Origin: Conidiobolus incongruus B7586 | Taxonomy: Eukaryota > Entomophthoromycota > Entomophthoromycetes > Entomophthorales > Conidiobolaceae | Length of the DNA stretch: 16,733 nucleotides | Reading direction: 5' to 3' | Assembly (NCBI GenBank): GCA_000697335.1 | Contig: JNEM01014386.1 | Coordinates: 1 to 16,733 of the forward strand | Shown: piece by piece, positions 1-11,497 of the stretch | Position numbering within the stretch: the stretch's first letter is position 1 | Layout: each line of letters starts with the position of its first letter | Translations under genes and position numbers: made by a program | Notes under the pieces: generated by a model | What the model was told of the DNA's origin: nothing | Database searches by the model: none | Seen by the model: only the letters and a program-made list of their open reading frames with translations

Positions 1-870
1 TAAATAAATAACAATATCTTTTATTTTTCAAATTTTAAATATATTATGTATTTCAAAAAAATAAATAAAATATATAGGAGTATTAAAAGTTTAATATAAA
101 ATATTATTATACTATATTTATTAATTGAAAAAATTAAACATTAAAAATTTATTATTTAATTTGATTATATTCAAAATAAATCATAATTATCAAAAGTTTA
201 TATTTTAATAATAGTAAAATTTAATCATTAACTTGATAAAAATAATTAAAATTTTAAAAAAAAACAAATATAATATTTTTTTTCAAAAATACCTACTTTT
301 TATTATATATATTAGAAAAATTTTAGTTAAATCTTAAAAAAATTTTCAAGATTAATTTTACTCAAAACTTCATATTGATTAATAAAATAGAGTGATCTGA
401 ATATTATTTTTTTATTTATTTATAAAATTATTAAAAAATTATTTTATGAATAATCTTATTATATATATATATTTTAAATTTAAACTTAAAACAATTTATA
501 TAGTTGTATATTAAAATTTTATGATTTTAATTTAAACTTAGAAAAAACTAAATTAATTTTGTCTAAATAAAACCTATTAAGTTATAGCTATATAAAAAGA
601 TTTTACAGCAAATCATTAAAGCTATAATAGTTGGTTATTTAAATTATATTGGATTGATTAAGTAAAGTAAGGATATAAAAAAAATTGAGCCAGAAAAAAT
701 TATCAACAAATTAATTACTCCAGAGTCTACCATTATGAAATGGTTTTATTATTTATTATTTATATTAATATAAGTTATAATTTGGCTTATAAGAGTCCTG
801 AAGGCGGTTATAAATCTGTGATAATAGTTAATATATTATAAATCCTTTTGTATTATTTATTACCCAAACT
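1..870 (+). repeat. Diverged direct repeat, copy 1
   Basis: This segment appears collinear with 2040-2870. The anchors include an identical 16-mer (65-80 and 2106-2121), ATTATCAAAAG (186-196 and 2238-2248), an ATTAAG-centred block ending in a TTTTACA-rich stretch (about 560-610 and 2630-2685), and a weaker match near 859 and 2859. The offset drifts from 2041 to 2052 to about 2070, as indels would cause, then falls to about 2000 at the last and least certain anchor. Copy 1 runs off the window start. It could be the end repeat of a decayed element or a segmental duplication. Chance similarity in such AT-rich DNA is a real alternative. Confidence 0.3.
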
Positions 871-2039
871 TATATTAAATTATTAAGCTAATATAATTTT
901 TTTATAAATTCCAATAAATAATTTTTAAATTAATAAGGGAAAAAGGCTAAATATAATAAGTTATAATAATATATGCTATTTTGAATTTTTCTTGAAAAAT
1001 CAATTATTAATAAGCTATATATTATTTTAAAAATATAAAAATTCTTAAATATATTTATTAATATAATTTATAAACATTTATTATTTTATATGATATTTGC
1101 AAAATCATCAAAATTAAAGTTATAATAAGATTTATTATTAGAAATAATTGAAAAAATCTATTATATTTAGTATATTAATTAGATTCTTACTAATATACTT
1201 ATAATATCTTTATATAAAATAGAAATTAACTTATATGAATAAAATTTAATTTACTTGGGAATTATTTAATTTATCTATATAATAGAAAAATATTTTATAT
1301 ATTAAAGATTTGCCAAATATATTGAAAAAAGTTATTAATAATAAAATATAAGTTTTATATCATATTTTTATTCTTATAAATAATTTATTAATAAATTTAT
1401 TTATTTTTAATCTTAAAAAAATCTTATTATTTAATATCAAGAATAATATTAATAATAAATGAATTAAAAATATTATATCAGGCTAATTCATTTGAGAGTC
1501 AAATATAATATATATTAAATAATATATATCCAATTAATTTATTTAGCTAGAATAATATTCAATTTTGCTATTGTTAAATGATAAGAAAATAAGCTAATAT
1601 ATTTGATATAGACAATATATAATAAATTTGAATAAATTGAATAGATTAATGGAAAATTAAAGCAAAGTATCATTATATAATATATATATATGTTTTATGA
1701 GTACAATAATTATTATATAAAAATTGAATAAAATATTAATTTAAAATAATTTGCCTAAAAATAAATAAAAAAAAATTTAAAAAAAATTAAAATTCCAAGA
1801 ATTAGATTAAGAATATTATTAAATTAAAAATAAGCTATTTAATTACTCTATTACTCAATTATTTAGACTTAATATAAAAATTTATATTTTATATTTTGAG
1901 TTGTAATATTAAATAATTCATTGAAATTTAACAGAATTTAAAAAACAAAGTTATTATTGATTATATTTTGTTAAGTATTATCAATATTATACAATAAAAA
2001 CAAAATTAGAAATAATTAATCTATTAGTATAGAAATTAA

Positions 2040-2870
2040 GAAATGGGAAATTTTTTAATTTTTGATCTTTCAAACATATTATATTTTTTGAAAAATTATA
2101 TATATATAAAATATATAGGAGAATAAATATTTTCAATCTATATATATATATATATTCAATTTTAATTATTTTTTTTATTACAATATTTTGATTTTAAAAT
2201 ATATATTCAAATTTAATTATACTTAAACTAGATTGTGATTATCAAAAGGTTTTTATATATATATTTTTAAAATTTAACTATAAATCTTTTAAAATTATCT
2301 AAAACTTGTAAATAGCTTATAAAGATAATGCTTTATCTAAAATTACCATATATTGTTAGATTTATAATTTTAAAGCTAAAAAAACATTATTTAAAATTTA
2401 TTAAAATTTAAAAAATTAATCTTTACTGTTATTTTTTCAGTTATTAATAAAGTAAAAAAATATATTAAGAAATACCTTTTTATTTTTGTTAGAGAATTAT
2501 CAAAGTAATTTAATATTAATTATATAAGCATATTATATTTACTTAAGTTTAAACTTAAATTAATTAATAAAAATATAAAATAAATACCTTATAATTTAAT
2601 AAAAACTTAAAAGAAAATTAAAATAATTATAGCTAAACTAAACTTATTAAGATATAACTAAAAACAAAGCTTTTTACAATAAATACTTATAATTAATAAA
2701 TCTTAGATTACTTTATATAATCCTTTACTTAAAAATAAAGCAAGATGTTAGGTAAAACTAAATTAATTCCCTCTACAAATTCTAATAAATAAATATTATA
2801 AATATAAGCAGATGTTAATTATTATAATAAATTATAATAGTATATAGTTTTCTTATTTAATACCTCAAGG
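2040..2870 (+). repeat. Diverged direct repeat, copy 2
   Basis: This is the partner of the segment at 1-870, in the same orientation and about 2.05 kb downstream. The shared landmarks are listed under copy 1. The edges are uncertain because similarity fades gradually into AT-rich background. No coding relic could be identified between the two copies, so no element family is assigned. Confidence 0.3.
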
Positions 2871-4292
2871 AAAATTAATTAATAGTAAATTATATATTAG
2901 TTTTTTAAATAAAACAACTTTTAAATAATATTCTTAATATAAATTAAAGATACTTATTATTTTGTATAATAATTACAAATACATAAAACTAAATCTATAA
3001 AAGATTTTTTATATAAAAAAAATTAGATGGAGTTACTACATCTAATATATTCACTTGATTATAACCTATATAATTATAATTGTTTTAGACAATTAAAAAA
3101 ACAGCTTGCAAGAAAAAAAATTCCTACAAACAAATTAAATTAGTTTGTGAAATATTAAATTTCAGTCTTTAATAAAAGGAACTATTTTTTAAGAATTAGA
3201 AGCTTATTAAAAGTATAGAAATGAGTTATAAAAATAAATGAGGTTATTAATTTTATATTATTCATTAATTTTTATATATTATTTATTAATTTATTTGTTT
3301 AATTTCAATCTTAAAATTGTGCCATTACTTATTTTCTGCACTAATAATTAAAATATTTGATAACAAAATAGTTTAGAGTTAATAAGATTTAATAAAACTT
3401 TTAGCTCAAATTAATTTGAATTTGAATTTGAATTGTAAAATTTGAATTAATAAAATAGGTCAAAATAGAATATTTCTATGATATATATTAATATTTTGCT
3501 ATTTTGTAGTTTTTTAAATTTAAGAATTTTGTTCATAATTAAGTTATATATAAAAGCAGATATTATTATATAACTACTGCTTTGAACTATTGAAGAAGAA
3601 TTATAAATCTTGCATGCTTTCACTAAATTGTAATATGGAAAACAATAGAATAAATAGCGATTTATAAAAAAGATTGATTTTAATAAATATTATTCAATTT
3701 AAAATATATTTAATAATTATTCTAAAGTAGCTTGTATTAATACCTAAACAAAATCACAAATTCCATTTTAATGTAATCACATTGTTAATTATAATCAATA
3801 TCAAAAATATCAATTTTGTACATAGTAGAAGAATAGTAAGTTTAATTTTTAACATTATTATGAAAGCTTATTTTAAATATTTTTATTTTTGACATATTTG
3901 AATTTTTTTTAATTTTATATCAATTAAATTAACCTTATATTAAATACTTATGCATCAATCTGTCATATATGACTGGTTAAAAGCAAGTATATTTTTTAGG
4001 ATCAAAAGCTCAAATATGTATATTAATTTTAATAATAAAAATATAAACTAATCTATATACATGATATAGAGTAATTATTTGATGTATTTTGATTTATTCT
4101 ACCAGTATACTTATAGCTACAACTTGAATTATTTTTTAAATATCCGATCAAAATATCAAATATTTCCTTAATTATCCATATATTCTTAACTGCAAAATTA
4201 AGATGACTTAATTTTTATGTATGATTAATTTTGTTAATGAATTTTCAACACTTTAACCTCAATATTTTTAAATTATATTTAATAATAATAAA

Positions 4293-4294
<2 letters not shown>

Positions 4295-4334
<40 letters not shown>
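4295..4334. repeat. (AAT)n microsatellite at the 5' edge of the Furry gene
   Basis: A run of about twelve uninterrupted AAT/TAA units, with an imperfect extension upstream to about 4281, ends just before the ATG at 4338. It would lie in the 5' leader or core promoter of the Furry gene. On the minus strand it reads as polyleucine, which makes a spurious open frame. Length variation here could change the leader, but nothing in the sequence shows that it is regulatory. Confidence 0.9.
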
Positions 4335-4337
4335 TTA

Positions 4338-7300
4338 ATGGAAACGATAAGGTCAGCAGTTCCCAGTGACATAGAATCTATACATATAAATCCTACAACA
4401 CAATCAATTTGGATTCCTTCAAAATTAGATACTTTAAAAGATGTGAATACTTTAGCAAGTTCCAAAAGTAAATATAATACGGTATCAGACCACTTTGGGA
4501 AAGCTTGGAAGTTGGCAAATATCACTCGTGATACAAAAGAAGCTATTATGGTTAATTTATTTCAAAAATTTTTTTAAAATGGTGGATAATTGTTTGGGAA
4601 TGGTGGAGGATTTGTCAATGGTAAATAATTTCAATCAATATCAATATTAGAGAGTTGAATAGTATCTGTAGACGTCACCTTTTCTCCTAACAGATTGTTT
4701 ACCGAGGGATACGTTAGCGAATTTGGATCAAATTATGATAGCTTTGGGATCCATAGGACGTCATCACCAGAAAATGTGGTTTCAGACACTATTAACCTGG
4801 CAAAGCTTGAAAATGGAAGAAGTGTCAAAGTATTTTCTTAATATACCTTGAAGTTTTTAATTAATTGATGATTTAGTGTTCCTTTTAAAAAAACGTCTCA
4901 ACTTACTACTATTAACGAACGCAAACAAGTAACTCATTTTCAAGTTCTTAGCATTCAACAGCCCTAAATTAAATATACCAGTGGTTTATTTACTATTTAG
5001 TATTTCGCAACCTACAAGAGCTAGTGAACCAATTAAAATTAACAAAGTGTTCAAGTTATAAAGGTGAAAACGAAAATTTTTTAGAAAATTTTATTTTTAA
5101 TGAGTTATTGAGTTTTACACCGTGAGTTAGTTATAAAATATTATATAATATTCGTTCATTAATAATTGTAGTCAAGTTATTATGAAAAGTTCTAGCCATG
5201 TAACCATTTACTCCCTACTCTCCAATTTGATCGAGTGTGTGAGTGCTGTAAAGTACAGTTAATTTAGCATCTAATCAACACAATGATATCGACAATAAGT
5301 ATTAGATTTATGTCTTTAAGCGACACCTTTATAGCATATTTAGAAAAAATCCCCAGCGAAACGACTCATCCTGATTTTAACGAACAACAAAGTATTATGG
5401 TTATTTATTCAATGAGATATTTAAAATTGAAGGTACATAGGATATAGTCATGCCATTTATCTAATATTCTCACTCAGTTTTAGATCTATCCAGATGACGC
5501 CCTCGAAGAAATCTCAGAATTCCTACTAAGTTGTGCTTCATTCTTCAAACAAGTGCATATTACAAGTTTAAAAAATGCATATGTCGAAGCTTTTATAGTA
5601 TTATTGTTACCAATAGCTCCAGTAGGTTTTATTGAAGTTTTTTTTTGTAAAATTTGTATTGATTTTGAATAGATGGTCAATGCTGAAGTAAATTTCCCTT
5701 CGTGGGCTCAAGCTGTCGATGTAATTTATCAAAAAGCTTACAAGATGGCTTATAAGTCAAGATATCATCCAGTAATTATATTTTCAATTTTTATTTTTCA
5801 ATAATTAACGCTTTAATAGATTGCATTTCCTCTCATTTCGATATTATTATGCTTAAGTATAAAGGAATCGTTCCAAGCTAAATGGATGCCAGTGGTGGAG
5901 CAATGTCTTACCAAGCTCAAAGTAACTAGATATCCCAATATTAATTACTATCTCACTAAACTGATCTAGGACAAACAGTCTCGCCAATATGCTATCGGAT
6001 GCATAAGTCGCATTTTATGGGTATATCTGAATAGATGTCCAGATTCCAACACCCAACTAATTGAAAAGAAATTGGATGCCATATTCAAGATTATCTTCCC
6101 CTCTCTAAAACCCTCTACAAGTTTGATAGAATCGGGACTGGATCACTACGCCCTCATCATCTATTTTACAACTTCATGGAATTTTGATTACGGTTACAAT
6201 GAATGGATTTCTTCTTTGCTTCATATAGATATTGGATCAAATGCCAATTGGTTAGATCCACTATTACTTGAACGTTTATTCATAGTCATGAAAGCTTGTA
6301 TATTTTTGATGGTGGATTATCATAAAAGAGAAAAAACACCAATGTTCCCATATCTTTCCGACTTCGGATTATCGTATCCACTAGATCTCAGCCCTAAGAC
6401 TTATCCTCAGTCTCTCGATGCAAAGATCAGCTGGAAAGAAACTAAAATGAGTCACATTATCAACAGCTTGACTAGTGTATTGTCTCATATTATCCCTCTG
6501 ATTGATGCTAATGCTTCCTTATTTATAATCAATGACAATAAATTTTTAACACCAAAACCTGTGATGGCGCAAAGTACCATTTCGAAAACTTTTAGTTTTG
6601 CCCACAGTACTAGAGATGTGCTGTCGGATAATACTGTGCGTAGTTATCCCCACTTGACCACTTTGTTCGTTAGTTACACGCACGAAAAGCAAGTCCAGTT
6701 CGATTTGTTGAGGAATTGGATTAATACTTTGCCTCATTTTGTCCCTGCTCCTTATACTGTAAGCAAAACTGCTGAGCTGTGTGTTAAGTATCTCATTCAC
6801 GTAGATCCTCAAGTCTCAAGGGCTGCTGATTTGGCATTAACGAGAATGGCCAGTTGTTGTAGCCTCCATATTTTAATTCTTAAATCGATGCTCAAGTTGA
6901 TTCATCGCATAGATCCTCAATACTCTGAAGTACTTGCAAATCTGAAGCCAGGAAAAACTTCAGCCGACAGTGGCCTCGAAGTACTCCGCGTATTTGTCGG
7001 GATTTTGGATAGCTGGCATACAGATCTCAGCGACGAGAACAAGAATGCGAACCAAATCGACACTTCTAATGCTTGGACTTTGATTGAAGATCTTGAAGCT
7101 ACCGGATTACTTCTATTGTGCAGTACTTTGAGTTCAATTCGCCAATATGCAATTAAAATTCTCAATATTTCGTCTCAGATCGAACTGAGAATGGAAAAGT
7201 TGGTATATAAACAAACGGAACCAAAGTCTCCATCTAAAATTCTCCCAGGACGTGTTCACATCGCTCAGGTTTTGGAGTTTGAGGAGGCAACAACTATTGC

Positions 7301-10300
7301 GAGAAAGTTTACGTCTAAAGATTTGACAAGCTCGTCGTTAGAGCGATTGCTCGACCTCTCGCACATTACACTTGTAGAGTTCGCAACCAGTCACAATCCC
7401 ACTTTAGTTTCAATTTGGGTTCAAGCATTCCCAGATGTAATTGCTCACATTCATGCCAAGTGTCCAATTGCTACTGTCCTACGTCGTCACTATATTTATA
7501 ATAAGCTTGCAAGCTACCATGGACAAATAAAAGTAATTTGCGACGGACCTAACGTGGGTAATGCACTTGGAATCACGGTACAAACACAAGCCAACTCTTC
7601 GTCCATAACAGGTAAGAATATCTTCATTGATTAATGGGGGCAATATCTGTGTTTCGCAAGTGTCACCACAAACACTATAAATGATCAACTCCCCGCACCG
7701 TCCTACTCCAAGCGAAAAGGGTCAATCTCTGATGGCGAGCAGATCAACTCGGCCAGGGATCTATTCAGAATGATGTTTGTGCTACTGTCCTGTGAGAACA
7801 AAAAGATCCGACAATTGGTCATTCATGCGATGTCTCACGTGAATGCTCAGGTTTACGGTGCATTTTTGGATAATTTGCAACCGTTTGTCAGGTTAGTTCA
7901 AGCAGATACCGCGAATTTTGCATCGACTCGCAAAAGAAATAAGCAAAACAGGTTTAGGAAGGCGATTGCCAAATGTTTACGAGCGACTGCTCACTTACTA
8001 GAGGTTGGTGAGCTTCCCAATGCCGGCCAACTCGACGTGATCATGATATTTTTGGAAGATGTATACAGATTCCTAAGTTTGTCAGAAACTCAGGACGATT
8101 GGATTTATCAACTTTTGCGTATTGATTTCTTTGGATTTACGGAGCAGGTATACTCCTCTCTCAGTAAAAAAGGCATTTGCGAGGCTCATTTCTCATTCGA
8201 TTTGCGTGTCAAACTCTTCCAAATGGCTGAGCAGTGGTGTGGTCACGGCCAATATTCGTCAGTTACGAGGGATCGAGAATTGAGGATGATGGCTGAAGTA
8301 TTGTCACAATATACTAATATCATCGAGCAGGACGCAAAGACTTCAGAGATGGAGAATGAACGCAAACGAGTGGAACTTGCGGCACTCTCACTCATGGCCA
8401 CTCTTTGCAATGGCCCAATCATTGGTCGTGTGCCAACGGGTAGTCAAGGCTCTCTCAATTCTCCACATTCTTTCGACCTTGTCGGTATATTCCGCTGGAT
8501 CGAATCCGTATTCTCAAGTCCCGACAAGCGAGTTCACTTCATTCCCAAAAAAGGGTTGGATACTCTCCTAGCTAGTAATACGGATCACCCCCTTCTATTT
8601 GAGAGTATTTTACACAATTGTTATGCTGGTGATTTGTATGCGAAAGCCACTCAAGGATACTTCTTATCACTCGCTGAAGTTCTAAGCACCAATAAATTTT
8701 CTTATACACTTGGTAAGCAATTATTCCTCCTTATTTTTAAAGCTGGTGATCCCTGCCTCGGAATCCGACGAGCCACTTGCAAAGTGTCGGAGTCGTACTG
8801 GGCTCAGAATCAGTCGGAGGATAAGGGCAAATCTCTTGATCGCAAATATCTTATGTCTCTTATATCAAACCCCTTAACTTCCGTGTACGAGCAAGCTCAA
8901 TTCGATTTGAGCGTAGAGCTCGCTACTGCCAACTCGTCATTAGCCCAAGAAGTTCTATCCGAAGTTATCATGCGATTCTCCTACCTTGGTGACAAATCCA
9001 AGCTCAAGGTAATCAACTGTCTATCCGCATGGGCAGGCGAACTTCAGCTCGAAACGGAAATCGATTCCGAGAATCTCACTACTATTTCAATAGGTATTCT
9101 TAATAACATATTTTATATTGTAGTTAAGTTCGCAGATACTTACCCAGTAGAAGTTGAAAATTTATGGAAATCTATTTTGAATAATGAAACGAACGGTCGC
9201 TATATTAAACAAATTGTGGATTTCTTTTTGACAATCAGTATTGAGAAGAGGAATTCCAGTTTAATCATTCATGCTAAAAAGTTCTTTGTGTATAGTTTGA
9301 ATACTTTGAACCAGACGCAAATTGTAAATTATTTGCTTTTGTTGATGAATCCTACCAACATGGTCGCAAAGAAATCTATTTAGTCATCGTTACCTGACAC
9401 GTATGCACAATTCGAAGGGAATTTGTATGCAGTGGATTTGGATGAAGTGCTAATAATCAGGCACAAAAACCCTCCTCTGTCAACTGGTCAACTTGCATTA
9501 GTATTTTTATCTGATTTGATCTTTGAAAATATGGATATTTTAACCCCTAATATTTCTCTAATTATTCATATATCCTTGTGTTTAATTTGGAACCCAGTTC
9601 AATTACCAAATATTATCTTCCAACAGGCTAAGTATGCCCTCCACAATATTTTGATTGCCGTGAATTTGAAATTAGAGCATGATTTGACAATTGATGTGGA
9701 ACCTATTATCGATCAAATGGATAAAACTTCCAATTTGGGACAATTGTCAGAATCTGAATTAGGTTCAAAGCATTAAGAAACTGTGAATTTAATCTTCCAA
9801 ACCTTGAACCCATTATTCCCAGAGTTGATTTACCACTAGATTCAAATCGCTACCTACTGGTCCACAAACTGCCCCGTTCGTAGTATTTCCACCATCTCAC
9901 TGAAAATTTTGAAATTTTTAGGCCTCCCTATAAATATTCCAATTCTCAAAGTAATCTTAATGAGATTGAGTAACTCCTTATATAATCAAAATTTTGGTAT
10001 TCAAGTGTTTTGTAAAGAATTGCTGATCACACTCAAAGGTTGTTTACAATATAGCAATGACGCACTCAAAGATTTGACACCCCTGTTGTTTTGGTTCACT
10101 ATCACATGCTTACAAACAAGTAATGAGTCAGAGTACTTGGTTCTCATGGAAATTTTAGAGCTTTTGATATTGGAAGCGGATGTCAACGATTTGATCCAGT
10201 TCAAAGTAACGAATTTTAAGGATAGTCGAAAACTCCCGCTGCCCCAAATCGAGGAGGTGGTCATTAGGGGATTATCATCTTCCGAAACCGCCCCAAGCTG

Positions 10301-11319
10301 TCTCCGGGTGTTGGACCTCCTGTTCCAGGACGGTATGCACAAATTATTCGGCCACATTCAAAGGCCCTGCTTCATGATTTTATTGTATCACGTGGTCTTC
10401 ATATTGAAGGTCGCCTTCGACACCGTAGAGAAGGATTTAAAAACTGAAGATTTGGAACTATTACAGTAGTTGATTCATTTGACGGAGATTACGGAGCAGT
10501 CTCAACTTAATCAGTTTTTGACTAATCTTAACGAGAAGAAAATGAGGGGAGAAACTTTCTTTATTAGAGAATTGGTCCAGCTTATTAAAGATGGTTTATT
10601 AGAGAGATTTGAAAAAGATGCTATCGCCCTGATATTGGGATCGTTGGCATTTCCGGATAAGGCATCCCGATTGTGATATTTAAAGGTATTGAAATTATTC
10701 GTGTCATTTGTCAATCCTGAGATTTTCCAATTCGTCGACCCTTTCCTCTTTGCTGAGACCTCTGATTCAATTGTTGAATTCTGATATAAGAGAAGATGCT
10801 TTGGAAGTCATTGAAGATATTATTAGCTATTGCCCAGCGAACGCTCAAATAACTTCGTCGGGATTAATTCAGTACCATGATCCCGAGGACGATGCCAACA
10901 AGTTCGATTCCGACGCATTGCACCCCCTACACAATAACAAATCCAACACATCCAAATCCGCTCAAGATCTCTCCCAACCCCTTACGGGATGGGCGGTAGA
11001 ATTCAATTTCGACGAACAACAAATCATGCGAAGCTGCCTAGTTTCCATTGTGCAAAAGTATCTCCCCACTGACAATACTCCCGCCGACGATAATCACGAT
11101 ACGAATCAATTTCTGCCAACGACCGACTATAATTTGGAGCACCTACTGATCACCACGGAGTTCTTGGACGATCGCGAGTCCGCCCATTATAATCCCTCGA
11201 TTCACGACGAGTCCGCCGAATCCGAATGGCATCCACCGCCCAACTTTAATTCAACGGAAGTATGCCGCAAGCTTGACGATTTGGGCCACTTCTTCGGTAA
11301 CGTTCTAAAGTTATTTTAA
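4338..11319 (+). CDS. mor2: Furry/Mor2/Tao3 (PAG1) cell-polarity scaffold, interrupted reading frame
   Basis: Members of this family are huge HEAT-like scaffolds that help NDR kinases (Orb6/Cbk1 with Mob2) act in polarised growth and cytokinesis. Inferred exons: 4338-4620, 4672-4829, 4877-4928, 4982-5121, 5172-5252, 5300-5432, 5484-5621, 5673-5771, 5820-5921, 5970-7611, 7660-11319; all splice phases agree. Family signatures include DQIMIALGSIGRH (about residues 110-122), NIRFMSLSDTFIAYLEK, SMRYLKLKIYPDDALEE, SRILWVYLNRCPDS, STGQLALVFLSDLI and LIQLLNSDIREDALEVIEDI. Allowing for two single-base shifts, the exons give 2161 codons; S. pombe Mor2 is about 2,200 residues. The ATG at 4338 has an in-frame stop six bases upstream. 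In-frame stops begin at 9381, 9774, 9837, 10467 and 10674 (codons about 1517, 1648, 1669, 1879, 1948), and single-base shifts lie at 4569-4575 and 10739-10741. It ends with tandem TAA TAA. The gene identity is firm, but whether a full protein is made is not. Confidence 0.88.
4569..4581 (+). other. Frame break in Furry exon 1 (T7 run) followed by TAA-A-ATG
   Basis: The frame from 4338 ends at TAA 4575-4577, inside a run of seven T. The frame of exon 2 and onward is the +1 frame, which has an ATG at 4579 only one base after that stop, with A at -3 and G at +4. Frame-0 residues just before the break (AIMVNLFQKFF) and +1-frame residues just after it (KMVDNCLGMVEDL) both fit the family's N-terminal helix, so one surplus T explains the break. 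The alternatives are a 79-codon upstream ORF with reinitiation at 4579, a +1 shift, or a sequence error. Confidence 0.65.
9381..10741 (+). other. Segment of Furry exon 11 with five in-frame stops and a +1 shift
   Basis: Frame 0, open from 7660, meets TAG 9381, TAA 9774, TAG 9837, TAG 10467 and TGA 10674, and continues after each with family-like sequence. Examples are SSLPDTYAQFEG after the first, ETVNLIFQTLNPLFPELIYH after the second and YLKVLKLFVSF after the fifth. No GT-AG pair of suitable length removes any of the stops without also removing conserved residues. At CCC 10739-10741 the coding signal passes to the +1 frame (LSSLLRPLIQLLNSD), as if one C were extra. The four TAR codons are each one C-to-T change from CAA/CAG, in CpA context. 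The TGA is one G-to-A change from TGG. Confidence 0.85.
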
Positions 11320-11323
11320 TAAA
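11317..11323 (+). terminator. Furry stop with overlapping AATAAA
   Basis: The terminal TAA TAA overlaps an AATAAA hexamer at 11318-11323, and a second AATAAA lies at 11452-11457. Either could direct 3' end formation of the Furry transcript. The second lies only about 40 bases before the TFIIIA start, so the 178-base gap (11320-11497) must hold both the 3' end of one gene and the promoter of the next. The assignment rests on the motifs only. Confidence 0.4.
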
Positions 11324-11497
11324 ATTTAACAGTAGTCACATAGTCCAATATTTGCTCAACAATTCATAAGGGTCCCAATTTTGAGTAATTTAATATAAAC
11401 CCATAATTTGAGATTTATCATTTTGGTATTAATTGTTAATTAATTTGTATGAATAAAAAAATTTGTTACAATTGATCAACTTAATAGACAGAATATA

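Larger units (their letters stand above)
1..4290. other. AT-rich gene-free region
   Basis: This stretch of about 4.3 kb is visibly well over 80% A+T, with stop codons dense in all six frames and no exon-like segment I can defend. A few islands with more G and C (around 705-735, 790-825 and 945-955) may be remnants of older sequence. I could not match them to any family. There is a short tandem run of the hexamer GAATTT near 3412-3434 and several TA-dinucleotide tracts (for example around 2135-2155). Such blocks in fungi are often AT-converted transposon remains or pericentromeric sequence. That is inference here. Confidence 0.7.

Noticed and set aside
4268-4525. Minus-strand open frame with a polyleucine N-terminal half
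   Set aside because: The leucine run is simply the (AAT)n microsatellite read backwards, and the rest is the complement of Furry exon 1.
5239-5267. A 29-base intron with a GTGAGT donor in the fifth Furry exon
   Set aside because: It is too short compared with all other introns. The 47-base intron at 5253-5299 gives a much better family match (VNIRFMSLSDTF).
6546-7688. Minus-strand frames opposite the Furry gene
   Set aside because: They are short, lack domain signals and lie opposite a strongly family-like coding exon.
9381-10741. Small introns hiding the in-frame stops
   Set aside because: No GT-AG pair of 45-60 bases removes a stop while keeping phase, and the flanking residues match the family without a gap.
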